From an uncultured Mycoplasmatota bacterium (GTDB lineage Bacteria; Bacillota_I; Bacilli_A; RF39; UBA660), in contig CAMGAM010000011.1 of NCBI GenBank assembly GCA_946007485.1, positions 1 through 17,788 on the forward strand: a stretch of DNA of 17,788 nucleotides, in the 5' to 3' direction. Positions 1 through 6,893 of the stretch are shown here, piece by piece; position 1 is the stretch's first letter; the number at the start of each line of letters is the position of its first letter. A program made the translations under genes and the position numbers. The notes below the pieces were generated by a model. That model was not told the DNA's origin and ran no database searches. It saw only the letters and a list, made by a program, of their open reading frames with translations.

Positions 1-2224
1 CTCTTAGACCTACACCTTCACGAAGATGACTCATAGTACTGATATGTTCCATCCAATTGCTATCAATTACTCTAAGAGAAATGGCTTTTTCAAATTCATT
101 AGCAATAGGCTCTGGAATATCTTTTAGTTTTTCTTCATAGTCTTTTAAAACTTTTTCATATATAATATCGATGACTTCATCTGGTTTTTTATCTTTTATT
201 TCTGATAAGTTTAAGCGATATTTTCTTAGAAGATTTTCATTTGATGATTCTAGAATTTCTTCATAATCATTATCTTGAAGATTTCTACTTTCAATTAGAT
301 GAGACATTACTAAGTTAGTAATATATTCTTTAAAGCCATTTAAAACGGTATCATGAATAGATTCATTATCTAAAATTTCATTTCTTCTATCATAGATAAT
401 AGTTCTTTGATTATTCATAACATCATCATAACTAAGAAGGTGTTTTCTGATATCAAAGTTATTTCCTTCAACTCTTTTTTGAGCTGTTTCAACTGTTTTT
501 TCAAACATTTTATTTCTTATAGCTTGGTCTCCAGTAAAGCCAATACTTGCCATCATTTGTTTATATTTGTCAGAGCCAAATCTTACTAAAAGATCATCTT
601 CAAATGAGACAAAGAATTGACTAAATCCAGGATCTCCTTGTCTTCCGGCACGACCACGTAGCTGATTATCGATACGTCTTGATTCGTGTCTTTCAGTACC
701 AATTACACAAAGTCCTCCAAGTTCTTTGACACCTTCACCTAGTTTAATATCAGTTCCACGGCCAGCCATGTTAGTAGCAATAGTGACAGCACCAATTTCA
801 CCAGCATGAGCAATGATTTCTGCTTCTCTAGCATGATTTTTAGCATTTAAAACTTCGTGTTTAATCTTCTTTTTAGTTAACATTTTGCTTAGTAATTCGC
901 TGGTTTCAATGGCAATAGTACCGATTAGAATTGGTTGTCCTAATTTATGTCTTTCTTCAACTACTCTGACAATTGCATTGTATTTTCCTTCTTTTCCTGG
1001 GTATAATAAATCTGTAGCATCTTCACGGATAACTGGTTTATTAGTAGGAATACAGATAACATACATGTTATATATATTTCTAAATTCTTCTTCTTCAGTT
1101 TTAGCTGTACCAGTCATACCAGATAATTTATTATACATTCTAAATAAGTTTTGGAAAGTAATAGTAGCTAGAGTTTTTGTTTCTTGATTAATTTTAACAT
1201 GTTCTTTGGCTTCGATAGCTTGATGAAGGCCTTCAGAAAATGCTCTTCCTTTCATTAAACGACCAGTAAATTGATCAACAATAATGACTTCACCTTCTTG
1301 AACGACATAATCAACATCTTTTTTCATAAAATAATTAGCTTTTAGAGCAAGATTAATATGGTGAACTAATGCAGTATTATTAATATCATATAAATTATCA
1401 ATTTTAAATACTTTTTCGCATTTATGTGATCCTTCATCAGTTAGTGAAATGCTTCTTGTTTTTTCATCTTTAATGTAATCAACATTTTCTTTTAATGATT
1501 TAGCAAAAGTATCTGATTGTTCAAAAAGATTGACATTTTGCATGACGCCACCAGAGATAATAAGTGGAGTTCTAGCTTCATCAATTAAAACAGAGTCAAC
1601 TTCATCGATGATACAGTAATTTAATTTACGTCCAACACGGTCTTCAGTTCTAACAACCATGTTATCTCTTAGGTAATCAAAGCCTAGTTCATTATTAGTA
1701 GTGTACATAATATCACAATTATATACTTCTCTTTTTTCTTTTGGAGTTAATTCTCTTAAATTAATACCGACAGTTAAACCTAAAAAGTTAAAAATTGGTC
1801 CCATCCATTCGGCATTTCTTTGAGTTAGATATTCGTTGACAGTAACAACATGGACTCCTTTACCAGTTAAAGCATTAACATAAGCGGGAAAAATAGTAGT
1901 TAGTGTTTTTCCTTCACCAGTTTTCATCTCAGCAATATTACCATAATGAATAGCAAGTCCACCTAATAATTGGCAAAAATAAGCTTTTTCACCAATGATT
2001 CTATAAGCAGCTTCACGAATGGTAGCAAAAGCTTCGATGAGAATATCTTCTAAAGTTTCACCTTCTGATAATCTTTTTTTAAATTCATCGGTTTTGGCGG
2101 CTAATTTTTTGTCTGATAGTTTACTATATTCTTCATCTAGAGCATCTATTTTAGTAGCTATTTCATTAAACCTTTTTAATTCTTTATATTCATTATCGAA
2201 TAATTTTTTAATTATACTTATCAT
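1..2224 (-). CDS. secA: Preprotein translocase ATPase SecA (3' end outside window)
   Basis: SecA is the cytoplasmic ATPase that drives unfolded preproteins through SecYEG. The frame opens at an ATG at 2224 after an AAGGAAGTG ribosome site and stays open to the left edge, giving 741 codons without a stop. Visible motifs are the Walker A MKTGEGKT near residues 100-107, the DEVDSVLIDEARTPLIISG block near residue 207, the GRAGRQGDPG motif of the second helicase domain, and a helical-wing segment ending in HLREGVGLR where the window stops. Family members run about 780-840 residues, so roughly the last 50-100 are missing, including any zinc-binding tail. It diverges from the small gene at 2329. Identity is certain; only the C-terminus is unseen. 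Confidence 0.98.
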   Translation of the reverse strand, partial: MISIIKKLFDNEYKELKRFNEIATKIDALDEEYSKLSDKKLAAKTDEFKKRLSEGETLEDILIEAFATIREAAYRIIGEKAYFCQLLGGLAIHYGNIAEMKTGEGKTLTTIFPAYVNALTGKGVHVVTVNEYLTQRNAEWMGPIFNFLGLTVGINLRELTPKEKREVYNCDIMYTTNNELGFDYLRDNMVVRTEDRVGRKLNYCIIDEVDSVLIDEARTPLIISGGVMQNVNLFEQSDTFAKSLKENVDYIKDEKTRSISLTDEGSHKCEKVFKIDNLYDINNTALVHHINLALKANYFMKKDVDYVVQEGEVIIVDQFTGRLMKGRAFSEGLHQAIEAKEHVKINQETKTLATITFQNLFRMYNKLSGMTGTAKTEEEEFRNIYNMYVICIPTNKPVIREDATDLLYPGKEGKYNAIVRVVEERHKLGQPILIGTIAIETSELLSKMLTKKKIKHEVLNAKNHAREAEIIAHAGEIGAVTIATNMAGRGTDIKLGEGVKELGGLCVIGTERHESRRIDNQLRGRAGRQGDPGFSQFFVSFEDDLLVRFGSDKYKQMMASIGFTGDQAIRNKMFEKTVETAQKRVEGNNFDIRKHLLSYDDVMNNQRTIIYDRRNEILDNESIHDTVLNGFKEYITNLVMSHLIESRNLQDNDYEEILESSNENLLRKYRLNLSEIKDKKPDEVIDIIYEKVLKDYEEKLKDIPEPIANEFEKAISLRVIDSNWMEHISTMSHLREGVGLR

Positions 2225-2245
2225 GTATTCACTTCCTTAATATGT

Positions 2246-2254
2246 ATTTTATCA
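2246..2254 (-). promoter_or_regulatory. Extended -10 promoter candidate for secA
   Basis: On the minus strand the sequence reads TGATAAAAT, an extended -10 element (TGn plus TAAAAT), 21 bases before the secA ATG. No good -35 box lies 16-18 bases upstream. The same nine bases occur upstream of ezrA, which supports a shared promoter type, but chance matches are common in DNA this AT-rich. Confidence 0.4.
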
Positions 2255-2266
2255 AAAAAATAAGAA

Positions 2267-2280
2267 AAATACTAGTATTT
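2267..2280. repeat. Perfect 14-bp palindrome between secA and the small ORF
   Basis: AAATACTAGTATTT is its own reverse complement and lies in the divergent gap between secA and the gene at 2329, just upstream of the secA -10 candidate. It could be an operator for a dimeric repressor. No second copy was noticed in the window and no regulator is encoded nearby. Confidence 0.3.
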
Positions 2281-2328
2281 GATACATAAAACTACAATAT
2301 TAGACAATAATAATAGTGGGTGATAATT

Positions 2329-2472
2329 ATGGCTAAGAATAAAAAGTCAAAAAATTCTAATTCATGCAAGAACAATATGAATAGAACATCTAATAGCAAT
2401 TCTAATAGTGCTAATGAAAGTTCTAATAGTGCTAACATGAATGGGAATAACCTAAATAAAAGTAACCTTTAA
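2329..2472 (+). CDS. Small Asn/Ser-rich protein, 47 residues, unknown
   Basis: This short frame starts at ATG after a plausible GGGTGAT ribosome site and ends at TAA within the terminator at 2458. The protein begins MAKNKKSKNSNS, then is almost entirely Asn and Ser with a few Ala and Lys, one Cys, no aromatic residue and no membrane segment. Two copies of a 7-residue unit containing SNSAN are encoded by a 15-base direct repeat at 2400-2414 and 2421-2435. The lysine-rich start and Asn/Ser tail recall small spore proteins, and the convergent neighbours are spmB and spmA, so a spore role is possible; I cannot match it to a named family. It is one of only two plus-strand genes in the window. It is probably real because of its ribosome site and the shared terminator. 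Confidence 0.6.
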   Translation: MAKNKKSKNSNSCKNNMNRTSNSNSNSANESSNSANMNGNNLNKSNL

Positions 2473-2483
2473 TGGTTGCTTTT
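2458..2483. terminator. Bidirectional intrinsic terminator between the small ORF and spmB
   Basis: AAAAGTAACC, a 6-base loop and GGTTGCTTTT form a 10-bp stem with one wobble pair. T-rich sequence follows on both strands. It overlaps the last codons of the plus-strand small gene and lies 5 bases beyond the spmB stop, so it can end both convergent transcripts. Confidence 0.75.
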
Positions 2484-2487
2484 ATTT

Positions 2488-2991
2488 CTAAATAATTTTG
2501 ACAATAAGAATACTTATGATGACACATGCTAAATCAGCTAGTAGACCTACTAATAGGGAGTGTCTGATTTTTTTTATTTTGATACTAGAATAATAGATAC
2601 CAATAATATAGATAGTTGTATCAGTACTACCGGTAATAATAGAAGCTATTTTACCTATTATAGAGTCTGGTCCATGAGTGGATAAAATATCATTTAAGAT
2701 CATTAGGGAAGATGATGAGGAAATAGGTCTTAAGATAGCAATTGGTAAAATTTCTTTAGGAAAAAGATTAGTGTTAATTAATGATATTAAGTCATTTAAA
2801 AGATTACTTTTAGTTAAGACAGTGACCGAGATGATTATGGCAAACATACCTGGAAAGATTGAGAGTGAGATATCCAATCCTTCTTTAACTCCTTCTAGAA
2901 ATTCATCATAGATATTTACTTTTTTGATAAGAGCATAAATAATGACAAATAAAGTAATTGCTGGAATAATAAATTTAGAGATACTAATCAT
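2488..2991 (-). CDS. spmB: Spore maturation protein SpmB
   Basis: SpmB is a membrane protein of the nucleoside-recognition (Gate) family. With SpmA it is needed for proper spore core dehydration in Bacillus. The 167-residue protein matches the family's usual length of about 170-180. It shows several hydrophobic helices, the LRPIS serine run near residues 88-95 (usually Gly/Ser mixed) and the family signature GSTDTT at 121-126, with GPDS just before and RHS...GLLADL after. The ATG overlaps the end of spmA by 8 bases and has a GGTGAT ribosome site inside spmA, so the two are translationally linked. The order dacB-spmA-spmB is the same as in B. subtilis. Stop TAG, then a terminator. Confidence 0.93.
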   Translation of the reverse strand: MISISKFIIPAITLFVIIYALIKKVNIYDEFLEGVKEGLDISLSIFPGMFAIIISVTVLTKSNLLNDLISLINTNLFPKEILPIAILRPISSSSSLMILNDILSTHGPDSIIGKIASIITGSTDTTIYIIGIYYSSIKIKKIRHSLLVGLLADLACVIISILIVKII

Positions 2992-3562
2992 GTCTTATCA
3001 CCACATAAAACAATCTATCAATAATAAGACCTATTAAACATGATAGTGATGAGGTAATAATAATATATGGTATGATTGATTCAGGACTAGTACTTCCATT
3101 TAATATTCTTAAACTAATAATAGTTGTTGGCATAATAGTAACAGATGCGGTGTTTAGGACAAGAAAGGTAATCATACTACGAGAAGCAGTATCTTTTTTT
3201 TGATTAAAAATTTGCATTTCTTTGATGGCTTTAAGTCCAAATGGTGTGGCAGCATTACCAAGTCCTAACATATTCATAATAATATTTGTGCCTATATAAG
3301 AAAAACATGGACTATTTTTAGGGATTTCTGGAAAGATTATTTTTAAGATAGGAGTTAATAATTTAGCTAATTTATCTAAAAGGCCACTCTTTTTAGCAAT
3401 ATTCATAATTCCTAACCAAAGACAAATGACAGGAATGATAGAAAAAATTAATTCAATACTGTAAGAGGCAGAGGAAAGCATTTCTTTACTAATATTAGTA
3501 TTAGTAAGAAAACTATAAAGAATACCTGAAATAAAGAAAAAACCAAAGATATAATTAATCAT
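2984..3562 (-). CDS. spmA: Spore maturation protein SpmA
   Basis: SpmA is the partner of SpmB and also belongs to the Gate-domain membrane family; mutants in Bacillus make spores with poorly dehydrated cores. At 192 residues it is close to the B. subtilis length. It has about five hydrophobic helices, the family block NMLGLGNAATP at 97-107 and the segment LWLGIMNIAKKSGLLD at 48-63. Start: ATG at 3562 with a GGGAGG ribosome site five bases upstream. It lies 144 bases after dacB with a weak terminator-like hairpin in between, and overlaps spmB. In Bacillus this cluster is transcribed in the mother cell by SigE; no convincing SigE promoter can be seen here. Confidence 0.93.
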   Translation of the reverse strand: MINYIFGFFFISGILYSFLTNTNISKEMLSSASYSIELIFSIIPVICLWLGIMNIAKKSGLLDKLAKLLTPILKIIFPEIPKNSPCFSYIGTNIIMNMLGLGNAATPFGLKAIKEMQIFNQKKDTASRSMITFLVLNTASVTIMPTTIISLRILNGSTSPESIIPYIIITSSLSCLIGLIIDRLFYVVIRHD

Positions 3563-3587
3563 ATTACCTCCCTATTTTATAATATTT

Positions 3588-3609
3588 AAAAAGACTCTTT
3601 TTATGAGTC
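3588..3609 (-). terminator. Weak terminator-like hairpin between dacB and spmA
   Basis: On the minus strand GACTC, a 7-base loop and GAGTC form a 5-bp stem followed by TTTTT. The stem is short, so it could partly end dacB transcripts and lower spmA-spmB expression, or be a chance structure. Confidence 0.35.
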
Positions 3610-3706
3610 ATATTTAGTTTTTATTCTTTGTAAACAATATTGATAATTTAAATCGAATGATACTTCACCATAATCATAGATGTTTCTAGTAATGTGGTTA
3701 TTTAAA

Positions 3707-4780
3707 TTATATTCTTAGCCATTTTTTTATTTTATCAATAAATTTAATTTTGCTAGATGGATTTTTTTTGGCATAGATATCTTCTTTATAAAGAAGAGTA
3801 TCTCCTAGATATATATAATTAGTACCTACTAATTCACCATCTTCATAATTGGTTATTTTTTTTAATTTGATATGAGATACTAAGGATTTAGTTTCATCTT
3901 TTTTTAGGGTTATATAGGCATCATTTTTGATATATAATTCATCATAGTAAGTATCTCCTGGTACAGAAAATGTTTTTTTATTTAGAACTTTATATGATTT
4001 ATAATTTTCAAAAGTTTTTTCATATAGGGTTTTATGAGTATTCCAATCATCAGAATCTTTGATAGTGACAACAATTAAATTTAGATTATCTTTACTGGCG
4101 GTGGATACTAGGGTTCTTTTGGCTTTTTCAGTATATCCTGTTTTACCGCCAGTGATGTAATCATATTGAAGAAGTTTATTTTTATTATGCCAGATATATG
4201 TTTTTAGATTGGTTTTAACAGTATGTTTTTTAGTTTTAACGATTTCTCTATATAACTCATTTTGCATAGCATATTTAGTAAGAAGTGCCATATCATAAGC
4301 AGTAGATAGATTACCTCTAGTAGTATTATCTAGTCCACTAGAATTATAAAAAATAGTATTTTTCATACCAATATATTCAGCTTTTTGATTCATCAGTTTT
4401 ACAAATTCTTCTTCAGAACCAGATACGTAGGTACTAATCATAATAGCGGCATCATTTCCACTACGAAGCATAAGGCCATATAATAAGTCTAATAGTGATA
4501 TTTCTTCGCCAACAGAGATATAGATACCAGAGCCATAACTTTTGTTAATAGATTCATCAACAGTAACAATTTCACTTGGATCTTTATTTTCAAGTGCTAG
4601 GATACAAGTCATTATTTTAGTAATAGATGCAATCAACATAGGAGTATCTTTATTTTTTGATTCGATTACTCTACCAGAATTCATATCCATTAAAACATAA
4701 CTAGTGGCAGTACTCGTTGAGGCATGACAATAATTAATTCCTAGAAAAAATAAAAGACTAAATAATAATACTTTTTTCAT
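3707..4780 (-). CDS. dacB: D-alanyl-D-alanine carboxypeptidase, DacB/DacF type (PBP5 family)
   Basis: This secreted serine peptidase removes the terminal D-Ala from peptidoglycan stem peptides and so limits cross-linking. The 357-residue product has an N-terminal signal peptide (MKKVLLFSLLFFLG), followed by the three penicillin-binding motifs: SITK at 52-55 (catalytic Ser52), SGN at 107-109 and KTG at 213-215. A C-terminal beta domain and a basic amphipathic tail (KFIDKIKKWLRI), typical of PBP5-like membrane anchoring, follow. Its place before spmA and spmB matches the Bacillus dacB operon, where the enzyme tunes spore cortex cross-linking; a vegetative DacA/DacF role cannot be excluded. ATG with an AGGTGAG ribosome site. 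Confidence 0.9.
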   Translation of the reverse strand: MKKVLLFSLLFFLGINYCHASTSTATSYVLMDMNSGRVIESKNKDTPMLIASITKIMTCILALENKDPSEIVTVDESINKSYGSGIYISVGEEISLLDLLYGLMLRSGNDAAIMISTYVSGSEEEFVKLMNQKAEYIGMKNTIFYNSSGLDNTTRGNLSTAYDMALLTKYAMQNELYREIVKTKKHTVKTNLKTYIWHNKNKLLQYDYITGGKTGYTEKAKRTLVSTASKDNLNLIVVTIKDSDDWNTHKTLYEKTFENYKSYKVLNKKTFSVPGDTYYDELYIKNDAYITLKKDETKSLVSHIKLKKITNYEDGELVGTNYIYLGDTLLYKEDIYAKKNPSSKIKFIDKIKKWLRI

Positions 4781-4805
4781 TATTACTCACCTATATAAGT
4801 ATATG

Positions 4806-4827
4806 AAAAAAAGGACTTAAGTAGTCC
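4806..4827 (-). terminator. Terminator-like hairpin directly upstream of dacB
   Basis: On the minus strand GGACT, loop ACTTA and AGTCC are followed by seven T residues, ending 25 bases before the dacB start codon. It resembles an intrinsic terminator or attenuator in the dacB leader. No regulatory RNA fold or leader peptide was recognised upstream. It may instead be a back-up stop for the WXG100 transcript. Confidence 0.5.
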
Positions 4828-4914
4828 AAGTTTATAATGAAGATTTAAAAAGTCTATTTTTTAAAGTATAATATCATCATAAATTGTCATTTAGTATCAA
4901 TAAATGTATGTTAT

Positions 4915-4956
4915 ATAAAAAAGAAAAATCTAATATAGATATTGACTATATTAGAT
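4915..4956 (-). terminator. Strong intrinsic terminator after the WXG100 genes
   Basis: An 11-bp perfect stem (4928-4938 with 4946-4956, 7-base loop) is followed on the minus strand by TTTTCTTTTTT. It begins about 10 bases beyond the stop of the second WXG100 gene. Confidence 0.85.
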
Positions 4957-4966
4957 AGGTAATTAT

Positions 4967-5278
4967 TTATCCAGCTAAACTATCAGCATCTCTAGCAATA
5001 TTTTGCTCTGTAGATTGAGTTTGATCTGTTGCACTTGAAATCATGGCAGCAAATTGTTCTACTTTTGCTGTATATAAGTCAAATTTTCCTTTTAATGAAT
5101 TAAATCTTTGCTTTAATGCTTCACTTGCTTGACCCATAAATACATCATCAGATCCGACTTGATTCATAGTTTGATTAAAATCATTAAAAATATTTTTCAT
5201 TTTATTAGAACATTCTCTAATGGTATTGGCATTTGCTCTTACACGTTCATATGTTATGTTTGTATTATTATCGTTCAT
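4967..5278 (-). CDS. WXG100-type (EsxA/YukE-like) protein, 103 residues
   Basis: WXG100 proteins are small helical hairpins exported, often as dimers, by type VII secretion (ESX/Yuk). This protein has the right length and is predicted as two helices with a turn at VFMGQASEALKQRF; Phe47-Met-Gly49 takes the place of the classical Trp-x-Gly, and the Ala/Glu pattern after it fits the family. No signal peptide is present. The C-terminal YxxxD/E export signal typical of many members is not evident. It follows the 95-residue homologue by 16 bases with its own AAGGAGG ribosome site, so the two could form a heterodimer. No EssC-type ATPase, EssB or LXG toxin lies in the window. The exact function is unknown. 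Confidence 0.8.
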   Translation of the reverse strand: MNDNNTNITYERVRANANTIRECSNKMKNIFNDFNQTMNQVGSDDVFMGQASEALKQRFNSLKGKFDLYTAKVEQFAAMISSATDQTQSTEQNIARDADSLAG

Positions 5279-5294
5279 AATTCCTCCTTATATT

Positions 5295-5582
5295 TTATAT
5301 TCCTGATATAATATCTTCTTGATTTCTAATAACTTTACTGCTTGCAGTTATACAGAAACTTCCATAATCAGCAATTACTCTAGTCATTCTGTCTAAATCA
5401 TCACGATAACTTTCTATTTCAGCAGCAATTGCTCTAGCGGCAGGATCTAAGTAGTTGCTGTGAACCATTTCATTAATAGTAGAATAAATCTTATTCACAT
5501 TGTCCTTAAATTCATTTGATTTATCGATTATTTCATTTCCTTTTGCTCTTAGCATATTTGGATCAGCTAAAAATTTTCCCAT
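5295..5582 (-). CDS. WXG100-like protein, 95 residues, first of the pair
   Basis: This small helical protein lacks a signal peptide and fits the WXG100/ESX fold by length, by two predicted amphipathic helices and by position. The turn motif is Tyr44-Leu-Asp46 within NYLDPAARAIAAEI, so both Trp and Gly are replaced; assignment rests partly on its neighbour. An upstream in-frame ATG at 5612 exists, but the start at 5582 is preceded by a near-perfect AAGGAGG site, so MGKFLADPN is taken as the N-terminus. It is the first gene after the promoter at 5635-5663. Likely exported together with its partner by type VII machinery encoded elsewhere; this is inference. Confidence 0.72.
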   Translation of the reverse strand: MGKFLADPNMLRAKGNEIIDKSNEFKDNVNKIYSTINEMVHSNYLDPAARAIAAEIESYRDDLDRMTRVIADYGSFCITASSKVIRNQEDIISGI

Positions 5583-5634
5583 ATTTTCCTCCTTTATTTT
5601 TAGTAATTGCATCTATGATTACTCTTGTAAGTTT

Positions 5635-5663
5635 AATATAACATTTTTTATAATTTATGTAAA
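5635..5663 (-). promoter_or_regulatory. SigA-type promoter of the WXG100 pair
   Basis: Minus strand: TTTACA, a 17-base spacer, then TATATT preceded by TGT (extended -10). It lies between the ftsW stop and the first WXG100 gene, giving a leader of roughly 45 bases. This is the best-looking promoter in the window and suggests strong constitutive expression of the pair. Confidence 0.75.
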
Positions 5664-5670
5664 TATTTTA

Positions 5671-6810
5671 TCATTTATTTGACACTTTTTTGGTTTTTTT
5701 ATAGGTTTCATAGTGAACTCTTTGAACTAGTCCCATAGAGAATAATAAAGTTAAAGTATAACTACCACCATATGATAAAAATGGTAATGGGACACCAGTT
5801 AATGGTCCTATTCCCATAACTCCAATTAAATTTATGGATATATGAAGTAAAATATAAGCAAATACTCCATAAGCAATAATTGAATTACCTAAGTTATTAG
5901 CATTTTTAGCTATATCTAAGATACGATACAACATAAAAAGATACATGGCAATAATAATTAATCCGACGATTAAGCCCCACTCTTCAACAATGATTGGAAA
6001 GATAAAGTCAGTATGGGCTTCTGGTAAATATAAATACTTTTGAGTACTTTCTCCGATACCTTGACCAGTTAATCCACCATTTTTAAAGGCAATTAAACTA
6101 TTACATAGTTGGTATCCTGATTCATCTTCATATCTTTCACATGGATTTAAGAATTTAAATCTTTCTAATTGATAGTCTCTTAGAAATGATCCACCTGTTA
6201 AAAATATAGAGTGTCCTGCTAAAAGGATACCACCAATAAATATTTTATTAATGGGGCCTCTGGTTTCTTTTTTTAGTGGAAGAGCATAAAAGATTAGAAT
6301 AGTAATACCAAAGATAACTGAAGCAGTACCCAAATCAGGTTGCATGGCGACACAAACAAAAATAATAATGACAATTAAAAGTGGTTTTAAAAGGGTCCAT
6401 TGATTATCCAAATTATCTTTATGTTTATTATAATAATTGGCAAGATAAAGAATAATAATTATTTTACCTATTTCACTTGGTTGAACAGTAAAAAATTTTA
6501 AATCATACCAACTTTGACTAGCATTATATACTTCTCCAAGGGCAAATAATCCTAGTAAAGATCCTATCAGAATGACCATTAGGAATGGAGATAGTTTTTT
6601 AAATAGTTTAGTTGGAAAATAGATAGCTATAAAAAAGGCTACTAATCCTAAGAGCATAAAGATTCCTTGTTTAATAAAATAATCATAGATGTTTTTATTA
6701 TATCTCATGTATGAAGCCATTGATGAAGCACTTAAGACCATAATTAAGCCAAATACCATGAATATTAACATGACTATTAATAATGGTTTATCTAATTTTG
6801 TTTTCTTCAT
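5671..6810 (-). CDS. ftsW: SEDS peptidoglycan glycosyltransferase FtsW
   Basis: FtsW polymerises lipid II into glycan strands at the division site together with a class B PBP. The 379-residue protein has about ten membrane helices and the SEDS landmarks: QPSEIGK at 110-116, QPDLGTA at 157-163, RFKFLNP at 217-223, the GGLTGQGIG loop at 245-253, PEAHTDFIF at 263-271 with the conserved Asp268, and the C-terminal GVPLPFLSYGGS. The NP and Gly-rich loop plus the terminal GVPLPFLSYGGS favour FtsW over RodA, but SEDS paralogues are hard to separate by eye. It appears monocistronic, with its own promoter next to the dtd terminator. Stop is TGA followed at once by TAA. Confidence 0.88.
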   Translation of the reverse strand: MKKTKLDKPLLIVMLIFMVFGLIMVLSASSMASYMRYNKNIYDYFIKQGIFMLLGLVAFFIAIYFPTKLFKKLSPFLMVILIGSLLGLFALGEVYNASQSWYDLKFFTVQPSEIGKIIIILYLANYYNKHKDNLDNQWTLLKPLLIVIIIFVCVAMQPDLGTASVIFGITILIFYALPLKKETRGPINKIFIGGILLAGHSIFLTGGSFLRDYQLERFKFLNPCERYEDESGYQLCNSLIAFKNGGLTGQGIGESTQKYLYLPEAHTDFIFPIIVEEWGLIVGLIIIAMYLFMLYRILDIAKNANNLGNSIIAYGVFAYILLHISINLIGVMGIGPLTGVPLPFLSYGGSYTLTLLFSMGLVQRVHYETYKKTKKVSNK

Positions 6811-6832
6811 GATATCACTATCCTTTTATATA

Positions 6833-6861
6833 AATATAACAAAGATAAGAAAAAAAGTAAA
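6833..6861 (-). promoter_or_regulatory. Candidate ftsW promoter overlapping the dtd terminator
   Basis: Minus strand: TTTACT, a 17-base spacer and TATATT with an upstream TGT (extended -10). The -35 hexamer lies inside the descending arm of the upstream terminator. The ftsW start codon is about 23 bases past the -10 box. Confidence 0.55.
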
Positions 6862-6884
6862 CTCTAATAGTGAAGTCTACTTTT
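6847..6884 (-). terminator. Intrinsic terminator of the comN-secDF-rel-dtd operon
   Basis: Minus strand: AAAAGTAGACT pairs with AGTTTACTTTT (6874-6884 with 6853-6863, one G-U pair, 10-base loop) and is followed by TTTCTT. It lies 10 bases after the dtd stop. Confidence 0.75.
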
Positions 6885-6893
6885 ATTTTACAA

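Noticed and set aside
407..2240. Plus-strand frames of 60-100 codons across the secA region
   Set aside because: They are opposite the unbroken SecA frame with its ATPase motifs and have no ribosome sites.
3588..3640. GAATAAA plus CATAAAAA spaced by 14 bases as a SigE promoter for spmA
   Set aside because: Both boxes match the consensus poorly and overlap the hairpin; matches of this quality are frequent in AT-rich DNA.
3608..3722. Stop-free minus-strand stretch of about 38 codons between dacB and spmA, reading ...RNIYDYGEVSFDLNYQ...
   Set aside because: It has no ATG, GTG or TTG start and no ribosome site, and such a length is expected by chance in AT-rich DNA. A decayed gene remnant is possible but not supported.
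4781..4812. CATATACT upstream of dacB as a SigE or SigK -10 box
   Set aside because: No matching -35 element lies at the right distance, and the transcript would start at the ribosome site.
5583..5612. Longer N-terminus (MQLLKIKEEN) for the 95-residue WXG100-like protein
   Set aside because: The near-perfect ribosome site AAGGAGG lies inside that extension and is spaced for the ATG at 5582.
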